Shown here one piece after another: positions 37,867-47,228 of a stretch of DNA of 64,000 nt. Position 1 is the stretch's first letter. Each line of letters opens with the position of its first letter. A program made the translations under genes and the position numbers. Origin of the DNA: Mycolicibacterium sphagni (GTDB lineage Bacteria > Actinomycetota > Actinomycetes > Mycobacteriales > Mycobacteriaceae); the NCBI RefSeq assembly GCF_002250655.1, contig NZ_NOZR01000009.1, positions 1-64,000 on the forward strand, written 5' to 3'. Under the pieces are notes generated by a model. That model did not search any database. It was not told the origin of the DNA and worked only from the letters and a program-made list of their open reading frames with translations.

Positions 37867-37922
37867 CGTACCGCACGCCAACGTGGCAGCTTACCTGCGA
37901 CGATCCGGGCAGGTCAAAACGC

Positions 37923-38825
37923 CTATGCCCGCTCGTAGGCGATGTTGGCGACGGCCCGGACGTACGGGGTGCCACCGGAGTCGGCCATGGTGGCCGACAC
38001 CGTCGCCATCCGCCGCCCGACGCGGTCGGTGGTGGTGGCCAGCGTGAGCGACCGGCCGTCGACCGGAGGCGAGCGAAAATAATAAACTGACAGGTCAGCC
38101 AGGGTATAGCGGTCGCCGCGGCCGGTGTGGGCCTGCCCGGCCAGCGAGCACGCCTGCCCGATGAGGGAGGCGATGACCCCGCCTTGGATCGCGCCGAGCG
38201 GGTTGGCCATCCACGGCTGCGGGGCGACGGTCATCACGGGGTCATCGCCGAGCTCGACGGTCATGGCCAGTAGTTCGCACAGCGGTCCGCGGGCGATGTC
38301 GCCCCGGTTGATCGCGGTGAGGATGCGCCGGCCGTCCCAGTCCGGGTCAATGGCCGACACGGTGGTGTCGACGTTCGGTGGTGCGGGCAATGTCTCCACC
38401 GGTATCGCGATCACGTCCTTGTCCAGGGCGCGCAGCGCTTCGCTGCTGCGGCCGACCCGGACGGCACGGGCCACTCCCGAGCAGACGACGTCGTGAGTTC
38501 CGGTGGTGATGGTCATGGTGGCGGTGCCGTGGGCGTCGTCGTGGTGGGCCATGGCCGAGACCGCGTGCAGCCGATCGCCCACCGTGGGCCGTGCCCCGGC
38601 GGTCAGGGCGAGCCAGGACTGCACGGTGGCGACCGGCTCGTCGAACGTGTACCAGTAGGCGCCGCTGGTGACCGATTCGGCCATCACCGCGTAGGCCGGC
38701 ATCTCGACCAGCCCGCGGTGGTCGACCAGCGTCGTGGTCACCTGCTGGTCCAGCGAAATGCCGGCTTCGCTGACCCGGGTGTTGCCGATGCAAAATGCCG
38801 CCTGCGGTCCATTAGTTGTGCTCAT
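37923..38825 (-). CDS. Double-hotdog acyl-CoA thioesterase-like protein
   Basis: This 300-residue protein contains two consecutive hotdog-like halves. In the C-terminal half [23 protein letters not shown] matches the PaaI-type helix (HGG in PaaI is QGG here), followed by the long strand [14 protein letters not shown]. The N-terminal half ([22 protein letters not shown]) has the same helix-strand layout. Members hydrolyse acyl-CoA. I start at MSTTNG (38825), as the upstream frame is basic and unlikely. Confidence 0.75.
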   Translation of the reverse strand: MSTTNGPQAAFCIGNTRVSEAGISLDQQVTTTLVDHRGLVEMPAYAVMAESVTSGAYWYTFDEPVATVQSWLALTAGARPTVGDRLHAVSAMAHHDDAHGTATMTITTGTHDVVCSGVARAVRVGRSSEALRALDKDVIAIPVETLPAPPNVDTTVSAIDPDWDGRRILTAINRGDIARGPLCELLAMTVELGDDPVMTVAPQPWMANPLGAIQGGVIASLIGQACSLAGQAHTGRGDRYTLADLSVYYFRSPPVDGRSLTLATTTDRVGRRMATVSATMADSGGTPYVRAVANIAYERA

Positions 38826-38882
38826 CACCGGGCATCTTGCCGCGCCCGTCGCGAATCCGCGAATGCGAGGCACGGCCAAACC

Positions 38883-39132
38883 TCAGTCGACAAGCGCCTG
38901 GGTGACGAGAACGATTGCGAGAGAGAGACGTTCGGCATCAGAGGTGTCGGGCTCGGCGGTGTAGATCATGACGCGCACGTCGTCGGCGGCGACGATGAGC
39001 GTGTCGCAGTCGAGCGTGATCCGGCCGGCACCGGGGTGATCGATGACCTTGCGTCGTCCGTAATCCTGGTTGGGGACTGCGCGGAAGTGACTGTGCGGCC
39101 CCGACGGCTCTCCTCCGGCAGGGCCGCACAGA
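38883..39132 (-). pseudogene. Remnant of an MmyB-like XRE regulator (C-terminal end)
   Basis: Conceptual translation gives FRAVPNQDYGRRKVIDHP, then GAGRITLDCDTLIVAADDV, then RVMIYTAEPDTSDAERL and a TGA at 38885-38883. This is the pattern of the C-terminal ligand-binding part of MmyB-like helix-turn-helix regulators (HPxxGxxxLDxxxL...YTAEPxSxS). The frame opens only from a TAG near 39145, with no start codon or HTH. Only the last 75 or so codons survive, beside esxT. Confidence 0.6.
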
Positions 39133-39146
39133 GTTTGGGTGGGCTA

Positions 39147-39440
39147 TCAGCCCCACATCCCGGCAGCGCGACGGTCGGCGTCGGCCACGGCGGCCGCGCC
39201 GTCGCGAACGGCGGTACCCAAGCGCACCAGGATGTCGTGCAACGCCGATGCCGCCTGCTGCCAGCGTGCCTGCTCAGCCTGGTAGGCGGCTGCAGCATCG
39301 GCGGTCCACACTTGCTGCAATGGCGCGATCTGGCGGTTCAGATCATCGAGGGCAGCGCCGAGCCGGGCCGACGTGCCCTGGATGTCGGCGAGCACTGCCG
39401 AGTCGATCTCGGCGAAATCGTAGGAAAGGACAGGGTCCAC
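39147..39440 (-). CDS. esxT: ESX-4 WXG100 protein EsxT
   Basis: This 97-residue helical hairpin protein begins MDPVLSYDFAEID. The turn reads LQQVWTADAAAAY, a WxG variant with Ala at the third position; M. tuberculosis EsxT also lacks the Gly. The C-terminal HADRR-like segment is ADADRRAAG. It should form a heterodimer with EsxU and be secreted by ESX-4. Fifteen bases separate it from esxU. Confidence 0.92.
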   Translation of the reverse strand: MDPVLSYDFAEIDSAVLADIQGTSARLGAALDDLNRQIAPLQQVWTADAAAAYQAEQARWQQAASALHDILVRLGTAVRDGAAAVADADRRAAGMWG

Positions 39441-39455
39441 GGTGGTGTTCCTTTG

Positions 39456-39764
39456 CTAGAGATCTGCGGTGACCGCGGCGATACGCTGTGAATGCTGATG
39501 CGCCGCCTCCCGCAGATCGTGTTCGTTGTTCCTGATCGTGTCCGCGATTCCGGCGAGGGCGTGGCACAGCCTGGTCGACTCGTTGTTCCAGTGTGCGACG
39601 ACCGTTTTGAATCGTGCCGCTGCCAGCCCGCCCCACACCGTCGGGGGTACCGATTCCATCCGGGTGATGAAGCCCTGCAACAGACTCCGGATCTCGTCAT
39701 TGCGGGAATCGGCGGCCGCGGCGACGGAACGCATCAGGTCGAAGTCGGTGTTCAGGGTCGTCAC
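39456..39764 (-). CDS. esxU: ESX-4 WXG100 protein EsxU
   Basis: This 102-residue protein has two helices joined by [14 protein letters not shown], with the WxG at Trp44. It is the partner of EsxT and is encoded directly upstream of it. The pair is the canonical ESX-4 substrate. No PE or PPE genes are present, as expected for the ancestral ESX-4. Confidence 0.92.
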   Translation of the reverse strand: MTTLNTDFDLMRSVAAAADSRNDEIRSLLQGFITRMESVPPTVWGGLAAARFKTVVAHWNNESTRLCHALAGIADTIRNNEHDLREAAHQHSQRIAAVTADL

Positions 39765-39812
39765 GGTTCATCCTTACGGTTGAGTTGTTCACGCTGACAA
39801 AGGATTTGACGG

Positions 39813-40985
39813 TCACGGATCGCGATTGGTTCCCACCAGTTCCCGAGCCGACGCGATTGCCTGCTCGCACGGCTGGACGACGAGGTTCGCGCGGCCGGGT
39901 GCGCTCTGGCATCCGACGCTGATGCGTGTCGACCCGTCGAGTACCACCGCCCACCGGATGTCACGGCCGACCCGAATCTCGCGATACGTGACGGCGGCAC
40001 GAGTCCCGCGCCGGTCGGCGGGGTTGAAGTCGACGAAGACTCCACGCGGTTGTTCGTCGACAGCCTGACGCAACATCTCGGCGGTGTGATCCAATGTTTC
40101 TCCTGGAGAATAGGATTGGGTGACGTGCAACGCCACGCCCGGTTCCGTCGGCGAATCAGCCTGAATGCGTCGGGACCCAGGTCCGGCGGTGAGCCGCGTG
40201 ATCGACCACTGGGTGGGGATCCGCACGCTGATGCGGCCTTCGGCGACGGTGACGGCGTCGACGGATGGCGACGGGAGAGGCGACTGCGCCGAATTGACCC
40301 CAATTGCACAGAGTGCCAACACCCCAGAGGCCGCCGCGGCGACCGGAGCCCACAAGCGCCGCGGACGGTGCGCCGCCACCTGCGCGAGCTCGACCACCGC
40401 TGCCGGCGGCGGCAGGTCACCGATGACGGCCAGCTGCGCCGGGGTGCCACGCTTACGCAACGACTCGCGCACCGCGCGGCCGAAGTCGGCTCCACCGGCC
40501 ACTCCCGGTGGCGCGTCGATCAGGACCCTTGCTCCGGAATTGATCTCGACGGCCACAGCGACGTCATCCGGATCATCAGGGCGGGCCAGCACCATCGGCG
40601 TCCGGCCAGGAGTAGTGATGGAGACGACGTCATCGGCGATCTCGATGACGACGTCTAGATCATTGCCGGCGATCGCCACTGACCTGGGCAGCGTGCGGAC
40701 ATCGGCGGTGACGATTGCGGCCGCGTCGACGACGCGAGCCACCCGTTGCTGAGCCCACCACGAGGGATACACCAGGGTCAACGATTCACAGCGCGGCCCG
40801 GCAGTCGCGAGCAAGATCCTCCGCCACAGCTCAGCCACCGCGGCCGGCCGCTCGCCGCACAACACCGTTGTATCGTCGATACCGGTCAGCGCCGCAGCGA
40901 CCACTTCTCGCACTTCTGCTGCGGTTTGTTGGTGTGGGCGTAGACAAACCAGCGACGGGCCAATCTCGAGCACCGCGGCGCTCAC
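39813..40985 (-). CDS. Type VII secretion-associated protein (Rv3446c family)
   Basis: This 390-residue protein starts VSAAVLEIGPSLVCLRP. The N-terminal half looks like an actin/ASKHA-type or ribonuclease-H-like fold (VLEIGP..., LIDAPPGVAGGADFGRAV). A single membrane segment follows near residue 200 (RLWAPVAAAASGVLALCAIGV). The C-terminal domain, probably outside the membrane (VRIPTQWSITRLTAGPGSRR and VDFNPADRRG), matches the Rv3446c-type domain. GTG 40985 overlaps the eccC4 stop as GTGA. Its function in ESX-4 is unknown. Confidence 0.82.
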   Translation of the reverse strand: MSAAVLEIGPSLVCLRPHQQTAAEVREVVAAALTGIDDTTVLCGERPAAVAELWRRILLATAGPRCESLTLVYPSWWAQQRVARVVDAAAIVTADVRTLPRSVAIAGNDLDVVIEIADDVVSITTPGRTPMVLARPDDPDDVAVAVEINSGARVLIDAPPGVAGGADFGRAVRESLRKRGTPAQLAVIGDLPPPAAVVELAQVAAHRPRRLWAPVAAAASGVLALCAIGVNSAQSPLPSPSVDAVTVAEGRISVRIPTQWSITRLTAGPGSRRIQADSPTEPGVALHVTQSYSPGETLDHTAEMLRQAVDEQPRGVFVDFNPADRRGTRAAVTYREIRVGRDIRWAVVLDGSTRISVGCQSAPGRANLVVQPCEQAIASARELVGTNRDP

Positions 40986-43900
40986 GCCGGACACCAGCCG
41001 ATCTGAACCAGTTGTGCCGCCGTTCGTGTCACCAGCAATCCACGTCCGGGTGGCCGCGCGGTCGCGCGGTGCTGGCCGATCAGTGCACCTTCCTCGGGAC
41101 TTCCGCTCATCAGCAGACCGGCACACCCGCTGTCCCGCAGATGCGCCAGGAGGGGCTCGAACATCGCCCGCGCGGATCCTGCGCACCGCCGGGCCACGAT
41201 CAGGTGCAATCCGATATCAGTGGCGTGCGGCAGCAGGGCGAGCAGCGGGCTCAGCGCATCCGGCGACGTCGCGGAAACCAGATCGTAGTCGTCGACCACG
41301 ACGAAAACCTCCGGACCGGTCCACCAGGTCCTGTTCTTGAGGTGCTCGATCGGCGTATCTGCGGCCGGTAATCTACTCTGCAACAACGTGATCAGCTCAG
41401 GTAGTCGGGCACCGACCCCAGTTACCGAGAACGTGTAGCCGAACAGGTGTTGCTGTTCGGCCACATCAAGCAGGCCTCGGCGATAATCCACGACGAACAA
41501 CAGCGCAGGGCGATCGGCCGAGCCGCGTATGATCTCGCTACAGAGAACCCGCAAGGCGGCGGTCTTTCCGCACTCACGGTCGCCGATGATCAGCAGGTGC
41601 TGCTGTCCGAGGACGTCGAGCGCCACCGGTGCGAGGTCGTCACCGAGGCCGAGCAGGATCCGCACCGGATCGCTACCCCCTTGGTCGACCACCGCCGTGT
41701 GGTCAACGAGTGCGGGCAGCAGCCGGACGGCCGGCACTCGCCACGAACTGTCTTCGGCCACGTCGGCGCTGTCCGGTCTCGCAATCACGAAGTGTTGGCC
41801 GTCGCGGGTGATGCCGCGTCCAGGCCTGTCGATCGGGACCACCGACGCCTGCTTGCGGTCCATGTCCGAGTCGACCGGATCGCCAAGGCGTAGTTCGATT
41901 CTGGTGCCGATCTGGTCCTTGAGAGCCGGCCTGATATCCGCCCACCGTGCCGCCGTGAGGATCAGGTGGATCCCGAATGACAAGCCGCGGGCGGCGTAGC
42001 CGGTGATCGTTGGTTCGAGGTCGGGAAACTCCTCACGCAGCGGGGACCACCCGTCCACGACCAGAAACACATCGGCGCGCGAGTCGTCGTCACAGCCGGA
42101 TTCACGGGCATCCAGAATCCCTCCCACATGGCTGACGATCCGGCGCACCAGTTCAGGTTCCCGGCGGCTCGCCACCGATCCCACGTTCGGCAGCCGCCCG
42201 AGCTCATCGAGCGTGCCGCCACCGAAGTCTAAGCAGTAGAACTGGATTCGGCGTGGGCCGTGTCGGCCGGCCAGTGCGGTGACCAGAGTGCGCACCGTGT
42301 TCGACTTGCCGCTCCGCGGTGCGCCTACCACGGCGGCGTTTCCACCGGCGCCGCCGAGCTCGACCATCAGCGGCGCCCGTCGCTGCTCGAACGGCAGGTC
42401 TACCAGCCCGATTGCGGCGTGCAGCTCTCCCCCGGAATCGCTGCGCAGCTCTGACAGGAGTGGCGAGTCGGCCAGCGGCGGCAACCACACTTGATGGGCC
42501 GGGGTGCCCCGACCACGGAGACGATCGATGATCAAGTCGAACGCGGTAGGGCCTACGTCGCGCTCGCCGGACGTCGCTGCCGCCGGCTCCGAGGTGAACA
42601 GCCGCACAGCCAGACTCGGCGGTGCCGCGGTGACCTGGTCGCTCACGTGAGCGCCGAGATAGGTGGCTTGCAAACGAACCAGCCGCCCGTCGCTCGTGCG
42701 GAGCAACGCCGCCCCCGGAGTGGCGGGCAGCTCGGCTGCGTCCGCGACGCCCAGCACCGACCGGGATTCGGCGCCGGTCGACGTCTTGAGACAGATGCGA
42801 TAGGACAGATGCGATTCGAGGCCGCGCAGGCGTCCTTCGTCGAGCCGCTGGCTGGCCAGCAGCAGGTGTACGCCGAGGGAGCGGCCGACGCGCCCGATCT
42901 TGGTGAACAGTTCGGCGAAATCGGGCTCGTGAGCGATCAGCTCCGCAAACTCGTCAACAACGATGAACAACGCCGGCAGTACCGGAAGGGTGGGGTCGAT
43001 GACCCGATATCGTTGGTAGGAAGCGAGATTGACCGCATTTCCGGCACACCGGAACAGGCGCTGACGACGCTGGATTTCGCCGCCGAGCGCCTCCTGCGTC
43101 CGCGCCACCAGCTGGGCTTCATCGGCGAGGTTCGTCATGACGGCGGCGACGTGGTGCAGACCCTCCAGGCCGAGAAAGGTCGCACCGCCTTTGAAGTCGA
43201 TCAGCACGAGGTTGAGATCGTCGGGCGAATGGCGCGCGACCAACCCGACCACCACGGTGCGCAGCAGCTCAGACTTCCCCGACCCCGTCGCGCCGATACA
43301 CAGTCCGTGCGGACCGTGCCCGCCATCAGCGGCTTCTTTCAGATCGAGGTCGACGGGTTGACCGTCCGTCGAGCTGCCGAGCGCGACCCTCAATCGGGCC
43401 GAATCAGTCAACGGTTGCCAAACATGTTCCACGTCAGAGTCGTTCATGCCCAGCGTGCTGAGCCAGCGCTGCAGGTCATCAGATTCAGTAGCCGCATGTC
43501 GGTGCCGGGCCAGTCGTCGCGCACAGATCCGCGCCTGGGTGATCGTCAGGCCGTCAACCGTGGCGAACTCCTCAATGCGCCCATCGCCGCGCACCGCCAG
43601 CCGGTCACCGTCGACGTGCAACCGAAGTGCGCGGTCATCATCGGCTGGTTCGCCGATGACGATCACCGTCACACCAGCGGCCGCCACACTTGGGTACTCG
43701 GCGCCGTCGGCGATCAGCACGACATGGCACCCGCGCCCTGTCCGGGGACTGCCATTGTGTGGCAACCACTTCAACCAATCCCAATACTGCCTGGAGCCGG
43801 CGGCGGCCACCGCCCCGATCGTGACGTCGTCCGGGCTGTGCAGCACAGCCAGCTGGCAGACCATCGCACGCACGAGAGCCCGGGCAGTCGCGGGCTCGCC

Positions 43901-44527
43901 CTCGACAGAGAGCGCTGCCACGCCACGCAGGGCGACCGCCACGGGCATGTCGTCGACCGTCGCGTGGCAGTGAACGAAGTGTCGCAGCGCGTCAGCGGCG
44001 ACCGGGTCCTGGTCCTCGACCGGACCGACCGGCGGCACCACAATCCGGCGGGCGAGGCGCTGTCTGCCGAGTCCGATTCGAACGTGGCAGAAGTCGGAGT
44101 CCGCGCGCCCGCGCTCCCACATCCGTCGCCCACCGGCCAGCGTCCACAACGATGCCGGCGTCGGGTGTATCCACATCAACGCATCGCGCTGGCGTTGCGC
44201 AGCATCGGACAGCTGCTCGCTGAGCCGGCCCAGTTCGGACAGATACCGCCTGCGCCGTTGGTCCAGGCTGCCGTCGGCACGCCGCGTGCCCGCATGCACC
44301 ACCATGCCGAGCGCCGAGACCACCATCATGGCCGGGAGGACCATGGCGGCCGGCCCGCGCGAAACCGCGCCAGATCCCCACATCAGCGCAGCGCCACCGA
44401 CTATCGCGCCGAGACCTACCAGCGGCAGGTAGCGCGACATCCCGGTGGCTGCCGGCGAGCACGGCAGTCCACTGACAGCGAGGTCGTCTGTCGGAAACGC
44501 CGGTACCAGCCGGGCGGGCCGATTCAT
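40982..44527 (-). CDS. eccC4: ESX-4 motor ATPase EccC4
   Basis: In this FtsK/SpoIIIE-type motor of 1181 residues, two N-terminal membrane helices (LPLVGLGAIVGGAALMWG and MVLPAMMVVSALGMVVHAG) precede three ATPase domains. The Walker A motifs are near residues 410 (GATGSGKSELL), 733 (GAPRSGKSNTV) and 980 (GDRECGKTAAL). The first has a full Walker B (ALFIVVDEFAEL). It drives export of EsxT/EsxU. The single-chain form matches ESX-4, whereas ESX-1 splits it. The start is MNRPARLVP; an earlier in-frame ATG at 44578 lies in the divergent promoter region. Confidence 0.95.
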   Translation of the reverse strand: MNRPARLVPAFPTDDLAVSGLPCSPAATGMSRYLPLVGLGAIVGGAALMWGSGAVSRGPAAMVLPAMMVVSALGMVVHAGTRRADGSLDQRRRRYLSELGRLSEQLSDAAQRQRDALMWIHPTPASLWTLAGGRRMWERGRADSDFCHVRIGLGRQRLARRIVVPPVGPVEDQDPVAADALRHFVHCHATVDDMPVAVALRGVAALSVEGEPATARALVRAMVCQLAVLHSPDDVTIGAVAAAGSRQYWDWLKWLPHNGSPRTGRGCHVVLIADGAEYPSVAAAGVTVIVIGEPADDDRALRLHVDGDRLAVRGDGRIEEFATVDGLTITQARICARRLARHRHAATESDDLQRWLSTLGMNDSDVEHVWQPLTDSARLRVALGSSTDGQPVDLDLKEAADGGHGPHGLCIGATGSGKSELLRTVVVGLVARHSPDDLNLVLIDFKGGATFLGLEGLHHVAAVMTNLADEAQLVARTQEALGGEIQRRQRLFRCAGNAVNLASYQRYRVIDPTLPVLPALFIVVDEFAELIAHEPDFAELFTKIGRVGRSLGVHLLLASQRLDEGRLRGLESHLSYRICLKTSTGAESRSVLGVADAAELPATPGAALLRTSDGRLVRLQATYLGAHVSDQVTAAPPSLAVRLFTSEPAAATSGERDVGPTAFDLIIDRLRGRGTPAHQVWLPPLADSPLLSELRSDSGGELHAAIGLVDLPFEQRRAPLMVELGGAGGNAAVVGAPRSGKSNTVRTLVTALAGRHGPRRIQFYCLDFGGGTLDELGRLPNVGSVASRREPELVRRIVSHVGGILDARESGCDDDSRADVFLVVDGWSPLREEFPDLEPTITGYAARGLSFGIHLILTAARWADIRPALKDQIGTRIELRLGDPVDSDMDRKQASVVPIDRPGRGITRDGQHFVIARPDSADVAEDSSWRVPAVRLLPALVDHTAVVDQGGSDPVRILLGLGDDLAPVALDVLGQQHLLIIGDRECGKTAALRVLCSEIIRGSADRPALLFVVDYRRGLLDVAEQQHLFGYTFSVTGVGARLPELITLLQSRLPAADTPIEHLKNRTWWTGPEVFVVVDDYDLVSATSPDALSPLLALLPHATDIGLHLIVARRCAGSARAMFEPLLAHLRDSGCAGLLMSGSPEEGALIGQHRATARPPGRGLLVTRTAAQLVQIGWCPA

Positions 44528-44605
44528 GCAGGGACGGTAGACACCGCTCGGCTCCGTCGGCAATTCACCTGTGGACAACGGAGTTCGACAGCACGACGGG
44601 CTGGC

Positions 44606-44619
44606 TAGCCTCAGCTGTC
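44606..44619 (+). promoter_or_regulatory. Promoter of eccD4-mycP4
   Basis: TAGCCT at 44606-44611 fits TANNNT. The ATG begins 8 bases later, so the message is nearly leaderless. It lies in the 92-bp gap divergent from eccC4. Confidence 0.5.
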
Positions 44620-45915
44620 ATGGCCCCCACCGGCGAAATGTGTCACGTGTCGATCTGCACCGGCGACCGCGAGGTGGACGTCATGCTGCCCGCTCAGCTA
44701 CCAATCGCCGAGCTGATGCCCGCAGTGGTCGACCTCGTCGGAGGGGTCGACGTCGACGGCGCCGACCCGCACCTCGCCCGGGTGGGCGGGGAAATGCTCG
44801 ATCCGGCGGCGACGCTCGCCCAGCAGGCCGTCCCCGACGGCGATCTGCTGATACTGACCGCCTCGGTGCGAGCGGTACCCGCACCCCGCTTCGACGCGAG
44901 TACCGCGGTGGTCGCCGTCGTCGACGGGCTCACCCCGGCGCCGTGGCCGGGGACCCGGGCGGGCTGGGTGGTCCTCGGCTGGGTGGCGGCCATACTGGTG
45001 TCTTTACTAGGCCGCGGGCTGCTGGACGCGAACGACGTCCGCCATCCAGCGGTCGCCGCGGCTGCGGCATCAGTGTCGCTGGCCGGGGCGGTGGCAGTGC
45101 AACGCGCCCAACGCGACCAGAGGTGTGCAGTGGGACTCGCTGTGCTGGCAGCGGTATTCGCAGGCCTGACCGGCGCGCTCAATTGCCTCGGCAGTCCCTG
45201 GCCGCCGGGCTTCCTTCTCGCACTGTCGGCAGTCTCCTCGACGTCGCTGCTCGCGTGGCGGCTGTTGGACTGTGCCCCTTTGGTTTTCCTCCCGTTGGCG
45301 GGCGTGGCGATGGCGGCGGCTGCCGCGACAGCTGGAGCGGTGGCCAATTGGTGGCCGGCGGCGGCAGTAGGGCCAATGCTGGGCATGGGAGCAATTGTCG
45401 TGCTGGCGGTGTCCACGACAGTGGCCGTGCTTGGCTGCGGGCTCTCGGCGGCCGACCTGTGCGACACCGAACTCGACACCAGGACGGCGACAGCGCACCG
45501 TCGATTGACCGGGCTCGTGGTGGCGGCATCAGCAGCCGCGGCCCTGGGCACCATCCTCGCCGCGGCGACCACACCGCGTCCCCTCGTGGCGGCCGGCTTC
45601 ATCGCAACAGTCGCGACCGCCTTGCTACTGCAGACATCGCGTCATAACTGCCCACATCATGTTGCCGCCCTGACCATTTCGGCCGGAGGTGCGGTGACCT
45701 CACTGATTTGGTTGTCCGCCGCCGAAGTTCCGGCAAGCACTCCATGGCTGTGCGGTGGTCTGCTTGTGGTCGCGTTCGGCGCGGCGTGGTCCGGCAGGCA
45801 TTGGCCGGGAAAACTCCGCCCGGTGGCAAGGCGGATGATCTCGTTGTTCGACCTGGCGGTCGGCGCGATCGTCGTTCCGTCTGCGGGCGCAGCGGCTGGA
45901 ATCGGGCTGCTGTGA
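44620..45915 (+). CDS. eccD4: ESX-4 membrane channel protein EccD4
   Basis: This 431-residue protein begins with a cytosolic ubiquitin-like domain (VSICTGDREVDVMLP, about residues 8-85), followed by roughly ten to eleven hydrophobic helices, for example WVVLGWVAAILVSLL and AGAVAVQRA to GLAVLAAVFAGLTG. It forms the membrane pore of ESX-4 with EccB4 and EccC4. It is a little shorter than ESX-1/5 EccD proteins. It overlaps mycP4 by GTGA. Confidence 0.93.
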   Translation: MAPTGEMCHVSICTGDREVDVMLPAQLPIAELMPAVVDLVGGVDVDGADPHLARVGGEMLDPAATLAQQAVPDGDLLILTASVRAVPAPRFDASTAVVAVVDGLTPAPWPGTRAGWVVLGWVAAILVSLLGRGLLDANDVRHPAVAAAAASVSLAGAVAVQRAQRDQRCAVGLAVLAAVFAGLTGALNCLGSPWPPGFLLALSAVSSTSLLAWRLLDCAPLVFLPLAGVAMAAAAATAGAVANWWPAAAVGPMLGMGAIVVLAVSTTVAVLGCGLSAADLCDTELDTRTATAHRRLTGLVVAASAAAALGTILAAATTPRPLVAAGFIATVATALLLQTSRHNCPHHVAALTISAGGAVTSLIWLSAAEVPASTPWLCGGLLVVAFGAAWSGRHWPGKLRPVARRMISLFDLAVGAIVVPSAGAAAGIGLL

Positions 45916-47228
45916 CGAGGGCCGTCCTACGAGTCGCGACGGCAACTGCCGTCGTTCTGCTCACCTCGGCGCAGTGCGCAGCACCGGCGTTGGCAGTCAT
46001 CCCGCCGGCAGTCGACAATTCGCTGCTTCCGCCGCCGTCGCCCCCTGCCCCACCCCAGCCGACCCAGCAGCACGAGGCGTGCGCGGTGCCGATGTCGATC
46101 GACGGCGCCGACGTATCGGCAACGCAGCTAAGGGGTTTCGACATGCCGGCGGTCTGGCGGCTGACGCGCGGTGCAGGACAGCGCGTCGCGGTGGTCGACA
46201 CCGGGATCGCAGCGCACCGTCGGCTGCCCGGGGTGATCGCCGGCGGGGACTATGTCTCCAGTGGCGACGGCAGGCAGGACTGTGACGGGCACGGCACCGC
46301 GGTCGCCGGGATCATCTCGGCGGCACCGGATCGGACCGACCAGACCGGATTCTCCGGGGTTGCGCCCGAGGCCACTCTGATCGCAATCAGACAGTCCAGC
46401 AACAAGTTCGGACCATTGACAGATCCGTCCACCCGGGGGTTCGGCGATGTCAGCACCCTGGCCATGGCCGTGCGCACCGCAGCTGACATGGGCGCTTCGG
46501 TGATCAACGTGTCCTCAGTGGCTTGCGCCGAGTCGTTGGACGACCGGGCACTGGGTGCCGCGCTGTCCTATGCGGTCGACGTCAAGGACGCGGTCGTCGT
46601 CGCAGCGGCGGGCAATGTCGGCGGGGACGGTCAGTGCCCGAGTCAGAACACCACTGCGCAGCCCACCGTGATCGCCAGCCCCGCGTGGTACGACGACTAT
46701 GTCTTGACCGTTGCCTCGGTGGGCCCGGGCGGCACGCCATCGCCGTTCAGCCTCAACGGGCCCTGGGTCGACGTCGCCGCACCGGGTGAACATGTCATCT
46801 CCCTGGACCCGGACGGTGACGGCGTCATCGACACGATGCCGACGCCGGCGGGGCAGGCGTCGATGTCGGGTACCAGCTACGCCACACCCGTCGTCAGTGG
46901 CCTGGTGGCCCTGGTGCGTTCCCGCTTCCCCCGACTGTCGGCGCGGCAGGTGATGGCCCGAATCGAGACGACCGCGCATCATCCGGCCGAGGGCTGGAAC
47001 GCCGCGGTCGGCAATGGTGTCGTCGATCCTCTCGCTGCACTGAGCGATCACACTGCCGGGACATCGCCTCCTGATCCACGGCCGAGTGCTCCGCCTCCGC
47101 CGTCCCGTCCCGCGCCTGATCGTCCGTACGGGGTCGCGGCAACCGGTGCGGCACTGTGCCTGGCCGGTCTGGTCGCGGCGGCGTCGGTGCGGCTACGGCG
47201 CAGACAAGAGGACGTCCCGGCCGATTAG
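45912..47228 (+). CDS. mycP4: Mycosin MycP4 (subtilisin-like protease)
   Basis: In this 438-residue membrane-anchored serine protease a signal peptide and a Pro-rich segment (LPPPSPPAPPQ) precede the S8 domain, with Asp96 (VAVVDTGIA), His127 (DGHGTAVAG), the oxyanion Asn in AAAGNVG and Ser322 (SGTSYATP). A C-terminal Pro stretch and membrane helix (YGVAATGAALCLAGLVAAAS) follow. It stabilises or processes ESX-4. The 68 codons upstream of the GTG are in eccD4 and are not used. Its 3' end overlaps the eccB4 stop by 36 bp. Confidence 0.95.
   Translation: MTRAVLRVATATAVVLLTSAQCAAPALAVIPPAVDNSLLPPPSPPAPPQPTQQHEACAVPMSIDGADVSATQLRGFDMPAVWRLTRGAGQRVAVVDTGIAAHRRLPGVIAGGDYVSSGDGRQDCDGHGTAVAGIISAAPDRTDQTGFSGVAPEATLIAIRQSSNKFGPLTDPSTRGFGDVSTLAMAVRTAADMGASVINVSSVACAESLDDRALGAALSYAVDVKDAVVVAAAGNVGGDGQCPSQNTTAQPTVIASPAWYDDYVLTVASVGPGGTPSPFSLNGPWVDVAAPGEHVISLDPDGDGVIDTMPTPAGQASMSGTSYATPVVSGLVALVRSRFPRLSARQVMARIETTAHHPAEGWNAAVGNGVVDPLAALSDHTAGTSPPDPRPSAPPPPSRPAPDRPYGVAATGAALCLAGLVAAASVRLRRRQEDVPAD

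Noticed and set aside
42491..44608. A 705-codon open frame on the plus strand opposite eccC4
   Set aside because: It is a GC-driven antisense shadow; its protein is rich in Arg, Gln and His with no domain, while eccC4 has complete motifs.
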